NCBI RefSeq assembly: GCF_008824185.1
Contig: NZ_CP044426.1
Span: forward strand, 1,186,501-1,250,500
Reading direction: 5' to 3'
Length of the DNA: 64,000 nucleotides
Source: Paracoccus pantotrophus
GTDB taxonomy: Bacteria; Pseudomonadota; Alphaproteobacteria; Rhodobacterales; Rhodobacteraceae
Made by a program: the position numbers and the translations under genes. Positions 33,301 to 42,900 of this stretch are shown one piece after another; positions within the stretch are counted from its first letter, which is position 1; each line of letters starts with the position of its first letter. Below the pieces are notes generated by a model, which saw only the letters and a program-made list of their open reading frames with translations, had not been told where the DNA came from and did no database searches.

Positions 33301-34488
33301 TCAGCCGATCAGCGGTGCGCCCGAGCCATAGGTCTCGCGATAGTGGCGTTCCAGCCGCATCAGGCCCAGGCGCAGCACGATCTTGCCCGAGCGCGCCGAC
33401 CAGCCCAGCCGCCGCTCGGTCATCTCGATGCCCTCCAGAAAGCAGCAGACCCGCAGGCACAGGTCGCCCATGCCGGGGCCCAACTCGCGCAGCGCAGCGG
33501 CGACGCGGTTGCGCGCCCCTTCCGAACCGTCGCCATGGCCGGACGAGACGCGCGAGACATCGACGCCGGCGGTCAGGAAGCGATCCCAGTTCTGGGTGAC
33601 GCGCGGCCCCATCTGCGCCAGTTCGAAATCCTCGCGCAGCTGTTCGCCGGCCGCGACCAGGTCCGGCGCCAGAAAGGGCCGCCCATCCGGCTCGCGCCGC
33701 CGCGCCAGCATCAAGAGCGGGCTTTCGGCGATATTGACGCGGGCACGGCGGCGTCGGCCATCCTCGGGGTCGGTGATCTCGCGCTCGTCCCATTGCCGGT
33801 GCCGGTCGGCATGGCGGAAGCCGGCCGCGTCCTCGGCGCAGCCCTGGACCGGGGAAGCGACCGGGGCCGCCAGCACGAAATCCTCGCCCCGCGGCAGGGC
33901 GCCGCCGCGCCGGGCGGCCAGGATCGCCCGCAGCGCCTCGCGCCCTTGGGCCGAGAGGGCATAGCGGTCGATCCTGCCCTGGCCCAAGAGCTGCACCCAG
34001 CCGCGCATCGCCATATGCTCGGCCAGTTCGCGGTCGAGGATGGCGGTGCGGATCTCGTCGCGCACGACGATGGCCTTGTCCATGCCGCCGGCCACCACCA
34101 TCTGCGCCCCCGGCTCGGCCAGGCGTCGCAGGATGCGGGTGATCTGCTTGCGGCCCGCCAGCCCCGGATCGGCCGGACCCGCCCCCGCGCCCCTGCCCTT
34201 GCCCGCAACGCGCTCGACCGCGCGATCGACCAGCGGATCGTCGCGCCGCGCCTCGAAGCGCCGGATGCGGCGCAGGATGGTCGAGGCATGGCAGCCCGTC
34301 TCGCGGGCCAGCGAACGGATCGATTCCCCGCCCTCGACATGGCGCAGGTAAAGCTTGAGATCGCCGTCCTCGGCCTGCGGGACAAGCGCGGTTTCGGGCT
34401 GATTGCCGTCCGTGGGCCCGACGCCGGCCGGCAGGGCGGCAATCAGGGCGTCCGGCGCGAAATCTCCCGTCAAAATCGTCATGGTCAT
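33301..34488 (-). CDS. DUF6456 helix-turn-helix protein
   Basis: This 395-residue protein of a Rhodobacteraceae family has no assigned function. Residues 45-75 form a clear helix-turn-helix (GGESIRSLARETGCHASTI and then LRRIRRFEARRDDP), residues 110-200 look like a winged domain (QITRILRRLAEPGAQMVVA), and the C-terminal 140 residues are the DUF6456 domain (ESPLLMLARRREPDGRPFL through CLRVCCFLEGIEMTERRLGW). This architecture suggests a DNA-binding regulator or replication-linked factor. GAAGGA precedes the ATG at 34488. It is divergent from the DUF6477 gene, a conserved pairing in the order. Confidence 0.75.
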   Translation of the reverse strand: MTMTILTGDFAPDALIAALPAGVGPTDGNQPETALVPQAEDGDLKLYLRHVEGGESIRSLARETGCHASTILRRIRRFEARRDDPLVDRAVERVAGKGRGAGAGPADPGLAGRKQITRILRRLAEPGAQMVVAGGMDKAIVVRDEIRTAILDRELAEHMAMRGWVQLLGQGRIDRYALSAQGREALRAILAARRGGALPRGEDFVLAAPVASPVQGCAEDAAGFRHADRHRQWDEREITDPEDGRRRRARVNIAESPLLMLARRREPDGRPFLAPDLVAAGEQLREDFELAQMGPRVTQNWDRFLTAGVDVSRVSSGHGDGSEGARNRVAAALRELGPGMGDLCLRVCCFLEGIEMTERRLGWSARSGKIVLRLGLMRLERHYRETYGSGAPLIG

Positions 34489-34700
34489 TCCTTCGCTTCC
34501 TGCAGACGAGCGGGCAGAGGCTCGCCGGTGGGTTGTTTCCCGCCCCGGTCCGGCACAGCGGGACCAAGGCAAGATGCGGCAGTATTTGCTAAGAATTCCT
34601 AACGATTCCTTGCTGCGGCGCGCGCAGCACGGGCGGGTGGCGCAACACACGCCATGGTTGCAAATAATTCCCCCGGCCTCGACCGGAAAGGGAAACCGCC

Positions 34701-35033
34701 ATGACGATGATGAGCAATGTGATCGCCTTTCAGCCGCGTCCCGGACAGCCGCATCTGCGCCGCCCCCGACTGCTGGTGCGGGCCGCCAGGGCTGGCCAGG
34801 TCGGCTGGCGCCGCAGCCGCGACCTGCACCGGGTGCTGAAATGCGAGACGCCGCCGCCCGCCGGCAAGGCGCTGTCGCGGCTTCTGGCCGAAGAGGAGCG
34901 GCTGGACCTGCTTCGCCGCAGCGGCCAGGCCGGCTACGACATGCACCGTCACATCCTGCTGCTGATCGCCATCCTGGCCGAGACGGCCGAGGCCGCGCCC
35001 CGCCCGGTGCCGAACCCGGTCACTTGCCCCTGA
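34701..35033 (+). CDS. Small DUF6477-like protein
   Basis: This 110-residue basic protein of unknown function has the N-terminal motif RRPRLLVRAARAGQVGWRR, then LLAEEERLDLLRRSGQAGYD, and a hydrophobic helix HRHILLLIAILAET. It resembles the small DUF6477 family that neighbours DUF6456 genes in Rhodobacteraceae. It runs divergently from that gene and overlaps the 3' end of the convergent HerA-like gene by 14 bp. The family name is from memory of the context and is the less certain part. Confidence 0.65.
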   Translation: MTMMSNVIAFQPRPGQPHLRRPRLLVRAARAGQVGWRRSRDLHRVLKCETPPPAGKALSRLLAEEERLDLLRRSGQAGYDMHRHILLLIAILAETAEAAPRPVPNPVTCP

Positions 35034-36594
35034 ACAGAGACCCCAGCACCCCGCGCACCAGCGCCTGCCCGGTCCTGGTGCCCAGTTGCCGGGCCAGGCT
35101 CTTGCCGAAGGTCACGGCGATCGAATCGCTGTTCGAACGGCGGGCACGGGGCTTGGGCTCGGCCGGAATCCGCAGGCCGGGGTCATAGCGGCGCGCGCGG
35201 GTATATTCGCGGTCCATCTGCCACAGATCGTCATCCGCCCCCTTGGCCCCGGCCCCGGCGCTGTCCGCGGCCACCGCCTCGGCGCGTTTCGCCAGGATCT
35301 CGGCCGCCGATTCGCGATCCAACGCCCGGCCGTATTTCAGCGCCATGGGCGAGGCCGCATTGATCGCCGCGCGCTCGGCATCCGAAATCGGACCAAGCTG
35401 CGACAGCGGCGGGCGAATCAAGGTGCGCTGCACGATGCCCGGCACGCCCTTGGCCTCCAGAAGCGAGGTAACCGCCTCGCCGGTGCCGACGGCCTGGATC
35501 GCCTCGGCGGTGTCGAAATCGGGATTGGGGCGATAGTTCTGCGCCGCCAGCCGCAGCGCCTTCTGGTCCTTGGCGGTGAATGCGCGCAGCGCATGCTGGA
35601 CCCGGTTGCCCAATTGTCCCAGCACCGAATCCGGCAGGTCGGCCGGGTTCTGGCTGATGAACCACAGGCTGACCCCCTTGGAGCGGATCAGCCGCGCCAC
35701 CTGTTCGATCTTGTCCACCAGCGCCGGGGGGGCGCCGTCGAACAAGAGATGCGCCTCGTCGAAGAAGAAAGCGATGCGGGGCTTGTCCGGGTCGCCCACC
35801 TCGGGCAATTGCTCGAAAAGCTCGGACATCAGCCACAGCAGGAAGGTGGCATAGAGCCGCGGCGCGTTCATCAGCCGCTCGGCCGACAGGATGTTGACCA
35901 TGCCCTTGCCCGAGGCATCAAGCCGCATCATGTCGGCCAGTTCCAGCGCCGGCTCGCCGAACAGCCGGTCGCCGCCCTCGTTCTCCAGCACCATCAGCGC
36001 GCGCTGGATCGCGCCGACCGAGGCGGTCGAGACATTGCCGTATTTCAGCGCCAGTTCCTTGGCGTTCTGGCCGACCCAGACCAGCATGGCCTGCAAGTCC
36101 TTCATGTCCAGCAGCGCCAGCCCCTGCTCGTCGGCGACGCGGAAGGCGATGTTCATCACCCCTTCCTGCGCATCGGTCAGCCCCATGAGCCGCGACAGCA
36201 GCAAGGGCCCCATCTCGGCCGGGGTGGTGCGGACCGGGTGGCCGCGCTCGCCCCAGATGTCCCAGAAGGTGACGGGAAAATCCTGGTAGTCCAGCGCCAT
36301 CCCGATGGTTTCGCTGCGGGCCTGAAAAGCCTCGTGCAGCTTGCCACCGGGATCGCCGGGCCTGGCGATGCCGGCGAGGTCTCCTTTGACATCCGCCATG
36401 AAGACCGGCACGCCAGCACGCGAAAACGATTCGGCCAGGGTTTGCAGCGTCACGGTCTTACCGGTTCCGGTGGCGCCGGCGATCAGCCCGTGGCGGTTGG
36501 CATATTTCAGCAGCAGCTTTTGCGGCTCGGCATGGCCAGCCCCGCCGCCCCCCACGAAGACCGTCCCGGTGTCCAGATCGACGATGCCTGTCAT
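35020..36594 (-). CDS. HerA/FtsK-like ATPase of the DUF853 (YjgR) family
   Basis: This 524-residue P-loop ATPase has Walker A GATGTGKTVTLQTLAE near residue 40, the ADVKGDLAGIARPG motif, and Walker B with RIAFFFDEAHLLFDGAPPAL near residue 260, followed by the arginine-finger region LWFISQNPADLPDSVLGQLG. These features mark the DUF853 branch of HerA-like helicase/translocases (E. coli YjgR). The cellular role is poorly known; a DNA-processing function is inferred. The start at 36594 is chosen for GGAGGAAA and because the frame upstream overlaps the small RNA region. The C-terminus is basic (KPRARRSNSDS). Confidence 0.92.
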   Translation of the reverse strand: MTGIVDLDTGTVFVGGGGAGHAEPQKLLLKYANRHGLIAGATGTGKTVTLQTLAESFSRAGVPVFMADVKGDLAGIARPGDPGGKLHEAFQARSETIGMALDYQDFPVTFWDIWGERGHPVRTTPAEMGPLLLSRLMGLTDAQEGVMNIAFRVADEQGLALLDMKDLQAMLVWVGQNAKELALKYGNVSTASVGAIQRALMVLENEGGDRLFGEPALELADMMRLDASGKGMVNILSAERLMNAPRLYATFLLWLMSELFEQLPEVGDPDKPRIAFFFDEAHLLFDGAPPALVDKIEQVARLIRSKGVSLWFISQNPADLPDSVLGQLGNRVQHALRAFTAKDQKALRLAAQNYRPNPDFDTAEAIQAVGTGEAVTSLLEAKGVPGIVQRTLIRPPLSQLGPISDAERAAINAASPMALKYGRALDRESAAEILAKRAEAVAADSAGAGAKGADDDLWQMDREYTRARRYDPGLRIPAEPKPRARRSNSDSIAVTFGKSLARQLGTRTGQALVRGVLGSLFRGK

Positions 36595-36639
36595 GTTTCC
36601 TCCACGGATCGGCAAAAAAGCGCAAGGCTCGGACGAAAG

Positions 36640-36752
36640 GACAATACAATCGTAAGGATTTTGTGCCAGTCTGTTCCTTGCCGGACCCCGCATCGGCGGA
36701 TGGCCGGCTTCCTCCCTGTTGGACTGCCGCGCCTTCGGGCGCGGCATTTTTT
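36640..36752 (+). ncRNA. Candidate small RNA with CU-rich loop and strong terminator
   Basis: No protein gene ends here, yet a textbook terminator is present: TGCCGCGCC-TTCG-GGCGCGGCA (36725-36746) followed by six T (36747-36752). Upstream, GCCGG pairs with CCGGC to enclose a CATC-GGCG-GATG hairpin, and between this and the terminator lies an unpaired stretch CTTCCTCCCTG that could bind ribosome sites. This layout (stem, CU-rich single strand, terminator) is that of alphaproteobacterial trans-acting small RNAs of the CcsR/alpha-r14 kind. The 5' end is a guess. Confidence 0.55.
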
Positions 36753-36900
36753 CGCCCGGGCTGCCTGCAATCCGGTCAGATCGCGACGCGATCGCGCCGA
36801 TGTCATATTTGACCTTTAGGACAGTTGACGGCTTGTCTTGCTGCATCTAGCCTTCCGCGCAATGATGACCGGCCAGTCCGGCAGGGAAGGAAAGCCATGG

Positions 36901-36933
36901 GGATCCGGGGCAGCGATCTTGCGCCCCGGATCC
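36901..36933. promoter_or_regulatory. Long perfect hairpin in the leader of the IalB-like gene
   Basis: GGATCCGGGGC (36901-36911) pairs exactly with GCCCCGGATCC (36923-36933) around an 11-base loop. It lies 137 bp before the start codon at 37070. No T-run follows on either strand, so a leader structure or mRNA stabiliser is more likely than a terminator. Confidence 0.4.
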
Positions 36934-37069
36934 TCGTGTGTTGCGGCCTCGGGATGGACCCGCGCCTTCACGCCAACGCAAAGGTGACGCAGCGCGATGC
37001 GATCCGCCCTGACAAGGCGCGATGCCCATGTTAGGACCGGGGCCGATGCATGGACCAAAGGAAGAGAAC

Positions 37070-37816
37070 ATGGTCAACAGGACATCCGCGGCACTGGTTG
37101 CCGCCCTTGTTGCACTGGCGGGCAGCACCGCCGGCGTGATGGCACAGGACGCCAGCACCCAGCCCCCGGCCCAGCCGACCGCCGAAGCCCCCGCGGCCGA
37201 AGCCCCCGCTGCCGAAGCGCCTGCCACCGAGCCCCCCGCGGCCGAGGCTCCTGCAGCAGAGGCGCAGACCGCCGACGCCCCCGCTGCCGAGACCGCCGGC
37301 AACGGCGAGCCCCAGGTCGGCCAGCCCTATGCCAGGTCCACCCATGGCGACTGGACGCTGCGCTGCATGAAGACGGAGGACGGCAAGGATCCCTGCGAGC
37401 TTTACCAGCTGCTCAGGGATGACAAGGATTCGCCGGTGGCCGAGGCTTCGGTCATCCCGATGACCGGCAACGTCCAGGCCGTGATCACCTTCATCGCGCC
37501 CCTGGAAACCGATCTTCAGGCCGGCGTGGGCCTGCAGGTCGATGCGGGCAAGGAATCGCGCTATCCCTTCCTGCTTTGCGCGCAGGTCGGCTGCGTCTCG
37601 CGCGTCGGCCTGGCCGAGGCCGACCTGGCCCCGCTCAAGCGCGGCAAGGCCGCCAGCCTGTCGCTTCTGCCCTTCGGCGCGCCGGAAGACCAGATGGTCA
37701 AGCTGCCGCTGTCGCTGACCGGCTTCACCGCCGGCATGAACGCGCTGACCGAGGCCAGCAAGGGCCTTGCTGCCGCCCCCGCCCCCGCCCCTGCCGAGGC
37801 GCCCAAGCAGCAGTAA
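37070..37816 (+). CDS. Invasion-associated locus B (IalB) family secreted protein
   Basis: This 248-residue exported protein has a signal peptide (residues 1-25, ending VMAQ), then a low-complexity linker of about 50 residues built from repeated EAPAAEAPA units, then the IalB domain (GDWTLRCMKTEDGKDPCELY, later FLLCAQVGCVSRVGLAEADL with a cysteine pair). The tail is again Ala/Pro-rich. IalB was named for invasion in Bartonella, but relatives are common in free-living alphaproteobacteria, where the role is unknown. GGAAGAG precedes the ATG at 37070, and a GC hairpin follows the stop. Confidence 0.9.
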   Translation: MVNRTSAALVAALVALAGSTAGVMAQDASTQPPAQPTAEAPAAEAPAAEAPATEPPAAEAPAAEAQTADAPAAETAGNGEPQVGQPYARSTHGDWTLRCMKTEDGKDPCELYQLLRDDKDSPVAEASVIPMTGNVQAVITFIAPLETDLQAGVGLQVDAGKESRYPFLLCAQVGCVSRVGLAEADLAPLKRGKAASLSLLPFGAPEDQMVKLPLSLTGFTAGMNALTEASKGLAAAPAPAPAEAPKQQ

Positions 37817-37829
37817 GCCGCAGCGAAAA

Positions 37830-37849
37830 GGGGCGCCGCAGGGCGCCCC
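37830..37849 (+). terminator. GC hairpin after the IalB-like gene
   Basis: GGGGCGCC (37830-37837) pairs with GGCGCCCC (37842-37849), 14 bp after the stop. No T-run follows. It also lies downstream of the convergent htrA gene. Confidence 0.55.
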
Positions 37850-37894
37850 GAGCAAGCGGGCCGGGTCACTCCCGGCCCATCTTCATGCTGCGTG

Positions 37895-39439
37895 TCACCC
37901 GACCGGAAGGGCGACGAAGCGCGGCTCGCCGGCACGGCGCACCATGACCAGGATGGACTTGCGCCCGGCATCGCGCGCCTCCTTGATGCGCGCCTCCAGA
38001 TCGGCCAGCGTGGCGACCGGATGCTGGCCGGCCTCGGTGATGACGTCGCCCGCGGCCAGCCCCTTGTCGGCGGCGGCCCCGGTCGGCTCGACCGATTGCA
38101 CCACCAGCCCCTGCATGTCGCGCGACACCCCCAGTTCGGCGGCGATCTCCGGCGTCAGCGGCGCCAGCGTCATGCCCATCAGGTCGCTGGCCGATGCCTC
38201 GGCGCTGTCCACCCTGCCGCCGCCGGTGCCCTCGGCCAGTTCGCGCCGGCCCAGCGTCACCTTCAGCTCAACGGGCTTGCCGTCGCGCTGCACCACGACC
38301 TCGACCGCCTCGCCCACCGGCGCATCGGCCACCCGGCGCACCAGGTCGCGCGGATCCTCGACCGCGCCGCCGGCAAAGCGGGTGATGACGTCGCCCGCCT
38401 TCATGCCGGCATCGGCGGCGGGGCCGGCGGGAACATCCGTGACCATGGCGCCCTTGGCCTCGGCCAGGCCCAGCGATTCGGCGATGTCTTCGGTCACCGG
38501 CTGGATCTTGACGCCCAGCCAGCCGCGCCGGGTTTCGCCATATTCCTCGAGTTGCTCGACCACCTTGCTGACCACGTTCGAGGCCATCGAGAAGCCGATG
38601 CCGATCGAGCCGCCGTTGGGCGACAGGATCGCGGTGTTCACCCCGATCACCTCGCCGTCCATGTTGAACAGCGGCCCGCCCGAGTTGCCGCGGTTGATCG
38701 CCGCATCGGTCTGGATGAAATCGTCATAGGTGCCCGAAAGCGCGCGGTTGCGGGCCGAGACGATCCCGGTCGAGGCCGAGAAGCCCTGCCCCAGCGGGTT
38801 GCCGAGCGCCAGAACCCAGTCGCCCACCCGCGCCCGGTCGCTGTCGCCGAACTTGACGAAGGGCAAGGCATCGCTGCTTTCCACCTTCAGCACGGCGATA
38901 TCGGTCTTGTCATCCTTGCCGATCACCTTGGCCGGCAGCCGCTTGCCGGAAAAGAACTCAATCTCGATCGCATCGGCGCCGTCGATGACATGGTTGTTGG
39001 TCACGATCAGCCCGTCGGGAGAGATGACGAAGCCCGATCCCAGCGCGTTCGAGCGCTGCTCGCGCTGCGGCCCGCGCTGGAAGGGATTGCCCTCGCCCGG
39101 AGGGAAGCCGGGAAAGCCGAATTCGCGAAACAGGTCGCTGAACGGGCTGCCCTCGGGCAGTTGCGGCCCGCGCACCAAGGGCGTCGAGACGGTCGAGGTG
39201 GTGGTGATGTTGACCACGGCGGGGCTGACCTTTTCGACCAGGTCGGCAAAGCTTTCGGGCATGACCTGCTGCTGGCGGGCCTGGCTGTCGGGCGCGGTCA
39301 GCGGCTGGTTGTTGTTCGCGGCCTCCTGCGCTGCATCGGCGCCGGGGGCCGCCGGTTCTTGCGCGATGGCCGGCGTCAGCGCCATCAGCAGCGCAAGCCC
39401 CGAGGCGGTCAGGAAATGGCGGGAAGAGGGTCTGTTCAT
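37895..39439 (-). CDS. Periplasmic Do-type serine protease (HtrA/DegP)
   Basis: This 514-residue envelope quality-control protease degrades misfolded periplasmic proteins. It has a signal peptide (residues 1-26, ending AIAQ), a trypsin-like domain with the triad His in TNNHVIDG, Asp in DKTDIAVLKV and Ser in RGNSGGPLF, and two PDZ domains (from about residue 300, GWLGVKIQPV, and about 410, MGMTLAPLTPEIAAELG). The order matches DegP/MucD. GGAG precedes the ATG at 39439. It converges on the IalB-like gene. Which paralogue (DegP, DegQ or MucD) it is cannot be settled here. Confidence 0.95.
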   Translation of the reverse strand: MNRPSSRHFLTASGLALLMALTPAIAQEPAAPGADAAQEAANNNQPLTAPDSQARQQQVMPESFADLVEKVSPAVVNITTTSTVSTPLVRGPQLPEGSPFSDLFREFGFPGFPPGEGNPFQRGPQREQRSNALGSGFVISPDGLIVTNNHVIDGADAIEIEFFSGKRLPAKVIGKDDKTDIAVLKVESSDALPFVKFGDSDRARVGDWVLALGNPLGQGFSASTGIVSARNRALSGTYDDFIQTDAAINRGNSGGPLFNMDGEVIGVNTAILSPNGGSIGIGFSMASNVVSKVVEQLEEYGETRRGWLGVKIQPVTEDIAESLGLAEAKGAMVTDVPAGPAADAGMKAGDVITRFAGGAVEDPRDLVRRVADAPVGEAVEVVVQRDGKPVELKVTLGRRELAEGTGGGRVDSAEASASDLMGMTLAPLTPEIAAELGVSRDMQGLVVQSVEPTGAAADKGLAAGDVITEAGQHPVATLADLEARIKEARDAGRKSILVMVRRAGEPRFVALPVG

Positions 39440-39597
39440 CTGGATTGTCTCCTTCCATGCCCGGGCGGCGCTACCCGGTCTCCTGGCAATATGCTCATGT
39501 TCAAGGGGATTTTCGAGCCCGTTGCAAATGAACCACGCTCGCAAAGGATGAACTGATCGTGACTTGCAGGCAATGCCGGGCGCAGGCCTCGGGCCAT

Positions 39598-39629
39598 AAA
39601 AAAGTTCCGCACCCCAGGGGACGCGGAAC
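39598..39629 (-). terminator. Rho-independent terminator of the nrdJ operon
   Basis: On the minus strand GTTCCGC and GCGGAAC (39629-39623 and 39610-39604) form a stem followed by six T (39603-39598). It lies 24 bp after the stop of the small gene downstream of nrdJ. Confidence 0.88.
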
Positions 39630-39652
39630 AGGTTTCATCGCAGCGATGATCT

Positions 39653-39904
39653 TCAGTGCAGCGCCGCCGCCTTTCCCGCGCAAATCAGCGTGACCAGGGT
39701 CGAGGCGCCGCGCATCTCGATGCCGGCCACGTCCATCGGCCGGCGATCCATGTCGCCGCCCAGGATCTCGACCCGGCCCGCGCCGTAAAAGGCCGCATCC
39801 AGCAAGGGCAGCACCGCGTCGCCCCGCAGCTCGGCCTCGACCCCGCCGGGGATCGGGTGGATGGCGGCGGGGGTGATGCGCCTGGCGCCGACGATCAGTT
39901 CCAT
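39653..39904 (-). CDS. Small conserved protein downstream of nrdJ
   Basis: This 83-residue protein of unknown function has no signal peptide or membrane helix. It reads MELIVGARRITPAAIHPIPG, then a beta-rich middle (AELRGDAVLPLLDAAFYGAG), and ends LICAGKAAALH. It follows the large ribonucleotide reductase gene by 59 bp on the same strand and precedes a strong terminator, so the two are probably one operon. GGCAGGA precedes the ATG at 39904. Codon use is like that of the core genes. Confidence 0.65.
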   Translation of the reverse strand: MELIVGARRITPAAIHPIPGGVEAELRGDAVLPLLDAAFYGAGRVEILGGDMDRRPMDVAGIEMRGASTLVTLICAGKAAALH

Positions 39905-39963
39905 GTCCTGCCTTTCGTCCTGGTCGGGGCCCGGCCGCGCGCTGCGCCCGGACCCGGATCGCC

Positions 39964-42900
39964 TCAGCTGCAACCGCTGGTCGCGCCGCAGGTGTTGCAC
40001 TTCATGCAGGTGCCGTTCCTGACCAGCGTGTAATTGCCGCATTCGCCGCAGGGATCGCCCTCGTAGCCCTGCATCCGCGCCTTGGCGCGCGCATCCATGG
40101 CCACGACGCCGACCGCCGTCGCCGCCTCGACCGTCGAAACCGCCGCGACCGAGACCCCGGATTGCAGCGCCACCAGATCCTGCGGCAGGCGCTTGCGCAG
40201 ATAGCCGGTCGAGCTGATCTGCTTGAGCATCTCGAGCGAACGCGAGGCGCCCTCGCTGACCGGGGCGAGATTGGGCTGGCTCTCGGCCTCGCCGCCGCCC
40301 AGGTCGTCGAAGCGCGCGCCCTGCGGCTTCACATGCGCCAGGTCGGTGCGGTCCAGATAGGACACGGCCAGCTCGCGGAACACATAGTCGAGGATCGAGG
40401 TCGCGTTCTTGATGCTGTCATTGCCCTGGACCATGCCCGCCGGCTCGAAGCGGGTGAAGGTGAAGGCGTCGACGAACTCCTCCAGCGGCACGCCGTATTG
40501 CAGGCCCACCGACACGGCGATGGCGAAATTGTTCATCATCGCCCGGAAGCCCGCGCCTTCCTTGTGCATGTCGATGAAGATCTCGCCCAGCTTGCCGTCG
40601 TCATATTCGCCGGTGCGCAGATAGACCTTGTGCCCGCCGATGATCGCCTTCTGGGTATAGCCCTTGCGACGCTGCGGCAGCTTTTCGCGATGGCTGCGCA
40701 CCGCCTCCTTGACGATGATCTTCTCGACCACTTTCTCGGCGATGACCACGGCCTTTTCCTGCGCGCTGCCGCTGGCCAGGATCTCCTCGGCCTCCTCGTC
40801 GTCCTCGACCAGCGCCGAGGCCAGCGGCTGCGACAGCTTGGAGCCGTCGCGGTAAAGCGCATTGGCCTTAATGCCCAGCGACCAGCTCAGCTCATAGGCG
40901 GCCAGCGCATCGGCGATGGAGGCGCTGTTCGGCATGTTGATGGTCTTGGAGATCGCGCCCGAGATGAAGCTCTGCGCCGCCGCCATCATGCGGATATGGC
41001 TGTCCACCGACAGGTAGCGGGTGCCCTTCTTGCCGCAGGCATTGGCGCAGTCGAAGACCGGGTAATGCGCAGGGTCCAGATGCGGCGCGCCCTCCAGCGT
41101 CATGGTGCCGCAGACATGGTCGTTGGCGGCGTCGATCTGCGCCCGGGTAAAGCCCAGGTGCCGCAGCAGGTCGAAGCCGGGGTCGTTCAGCTTCTCTGCC
41201 GGGATGCCCAGGGTCTCGCGGCAGAAGGCTTCGCCCAGCGTCCACTGGTTGAAGACGAAGCGGATGTCGAAGGCCGAGGCCAGGGCCGCGTCGATCTTTT
41301 CCAGCTCGCGCGGTCCGAAGCCGTGGCCTACCAGGCTGGCATGGTTGATGCCGGGGCAATTGCCCAGGCTGGCATGGCCCACGGCATAGGCGATGATCTC
41401 CTCGATCTGGGCCGAGCCGTAACCCAGCGCCTCCAGCGCCGCCGGAACCGAGCGGTTGATGATCTTGAAATAGCCGCCGCCGGCCAGCTTCTTGAACTTC
41501 ACCAGCGCGAAATCGGGCTCGATTCCGGTGGTGTCGCAATCCATCACCAGCCCGATGGTGCCGGTGGGCGCGATCACCGTCGCCTGCGCGTTGCGATAGC
41601 CATGCGCCTCGCCCAGGGTCAGCGCCTCGTCCCAGGCGCCCTGCGCCAGCGCCACCAGCCGCGGGTCGGGGCAGTTCGCGGCATCCAGTTCCACCGGGGC
41701 CACGTTCACGCCCTGGTAGGCGCCGGTGCCATAAGCCGCCGCGCGATGGTTGCGGATCACCCGCAGCATGTGCTGGGCGTTCTTGGCATAGCCGGGGAAC
41801 GGCCCCAGTTCCGCTGCCATCTCGGCCGAGGTGGCATAGCTCACCCCGGTCATCACCGCGGTCAGCGCGCCGCACAGCGCCCTGCCCTCGTCGCTGTCAT
41901 AGCCAAGGCCCATGTTCATCAGGAGCCCGCCGATATTGGCATAGCCCAGGCCCAGCGTGCGGAAGTCATAGCTGCGCTGCGCGATCTCCTTGCTGGGGAA
42001 CTGCGCCATCATCACCGAGATTTCCAGCGTCACCGTCCACAGCCGGCAGGCATGGACATAGCCGTCGGCGTCGAACTCGCCGCCCTGCCAGAAGCTCAGC
42101 AGGTTCATCGAGGCCAGGTTGCAGGCGGTGTCGTCCAGGAACATGTACTCGCTGCACGGGTTCGAGGCGCGGATCGGCCCGTCCTCGGGGCAGGTGTGCC
42201 AGGCATTGATGGTGTCGTGGAACTGGATACCCGGATCGGCGCAGGCCCAGGCGGCATGGCCGATCTGGCTCCAGAGTTCGCGCGCCGAGACGGTCTTGGC
42301 CACCTTGCCGTCGGTGCGGCGCACCAGCTCCCAGGGCAGGTCGTCGCGCACGGCGCGCAGGAAGGCATCCGTCACCCGGACCGAGTTGTTCGAGTTCTGC
42401 CCCGAGACCGAGACATAGGCTTCCGAGTCCCAATCCGTATCATAGGTCGGGAACTCAATCGAATCAAAGCCCTGGCGGGCATATTGAAGAACCCGGTTGA
42501 TATAGGTTTCCGGGATCATCACGCGTTTTGCCCCGCGGATCGCCGCCTTCAGCGCGGCGTTCCGGGCGGGATCGGTGGCATCCTCGACGCTGCCGTCCCA
42601 TCCGCGGATGGCGGCGAAGATGGCATTCAGCTCGCGCTCATGCATCTTCGAACCCGCCACCAGCGAGGCGACCTTCTGTTCTTCGATGACCTTCCAGTTG
42701 ATGAACTGCTCGATGTCGGGGTGATCCATGTCGCAGATCACCATCTTTGCCGCGCGCCGGGTCGTTCCGCCCGATTTGATCGCGCCGGCTGCGCGGTCTC
42801 CGATCTTCAGGAAGCCCATGAGCCCCGAAGATTTCCCGCCGCCCGACAGTTTCTCGCCCTCCCCTCGAAGGGACGAAAAATTGGTGCCCGTGCCCGAGCC

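Noticed and set aside
36847..37302. Minus-strand frame rich in GASAAGASA repeats
   Set aside because: It is the antisense of the Ala/Pro/Glu linker of the IalB-like protein and has no start context.
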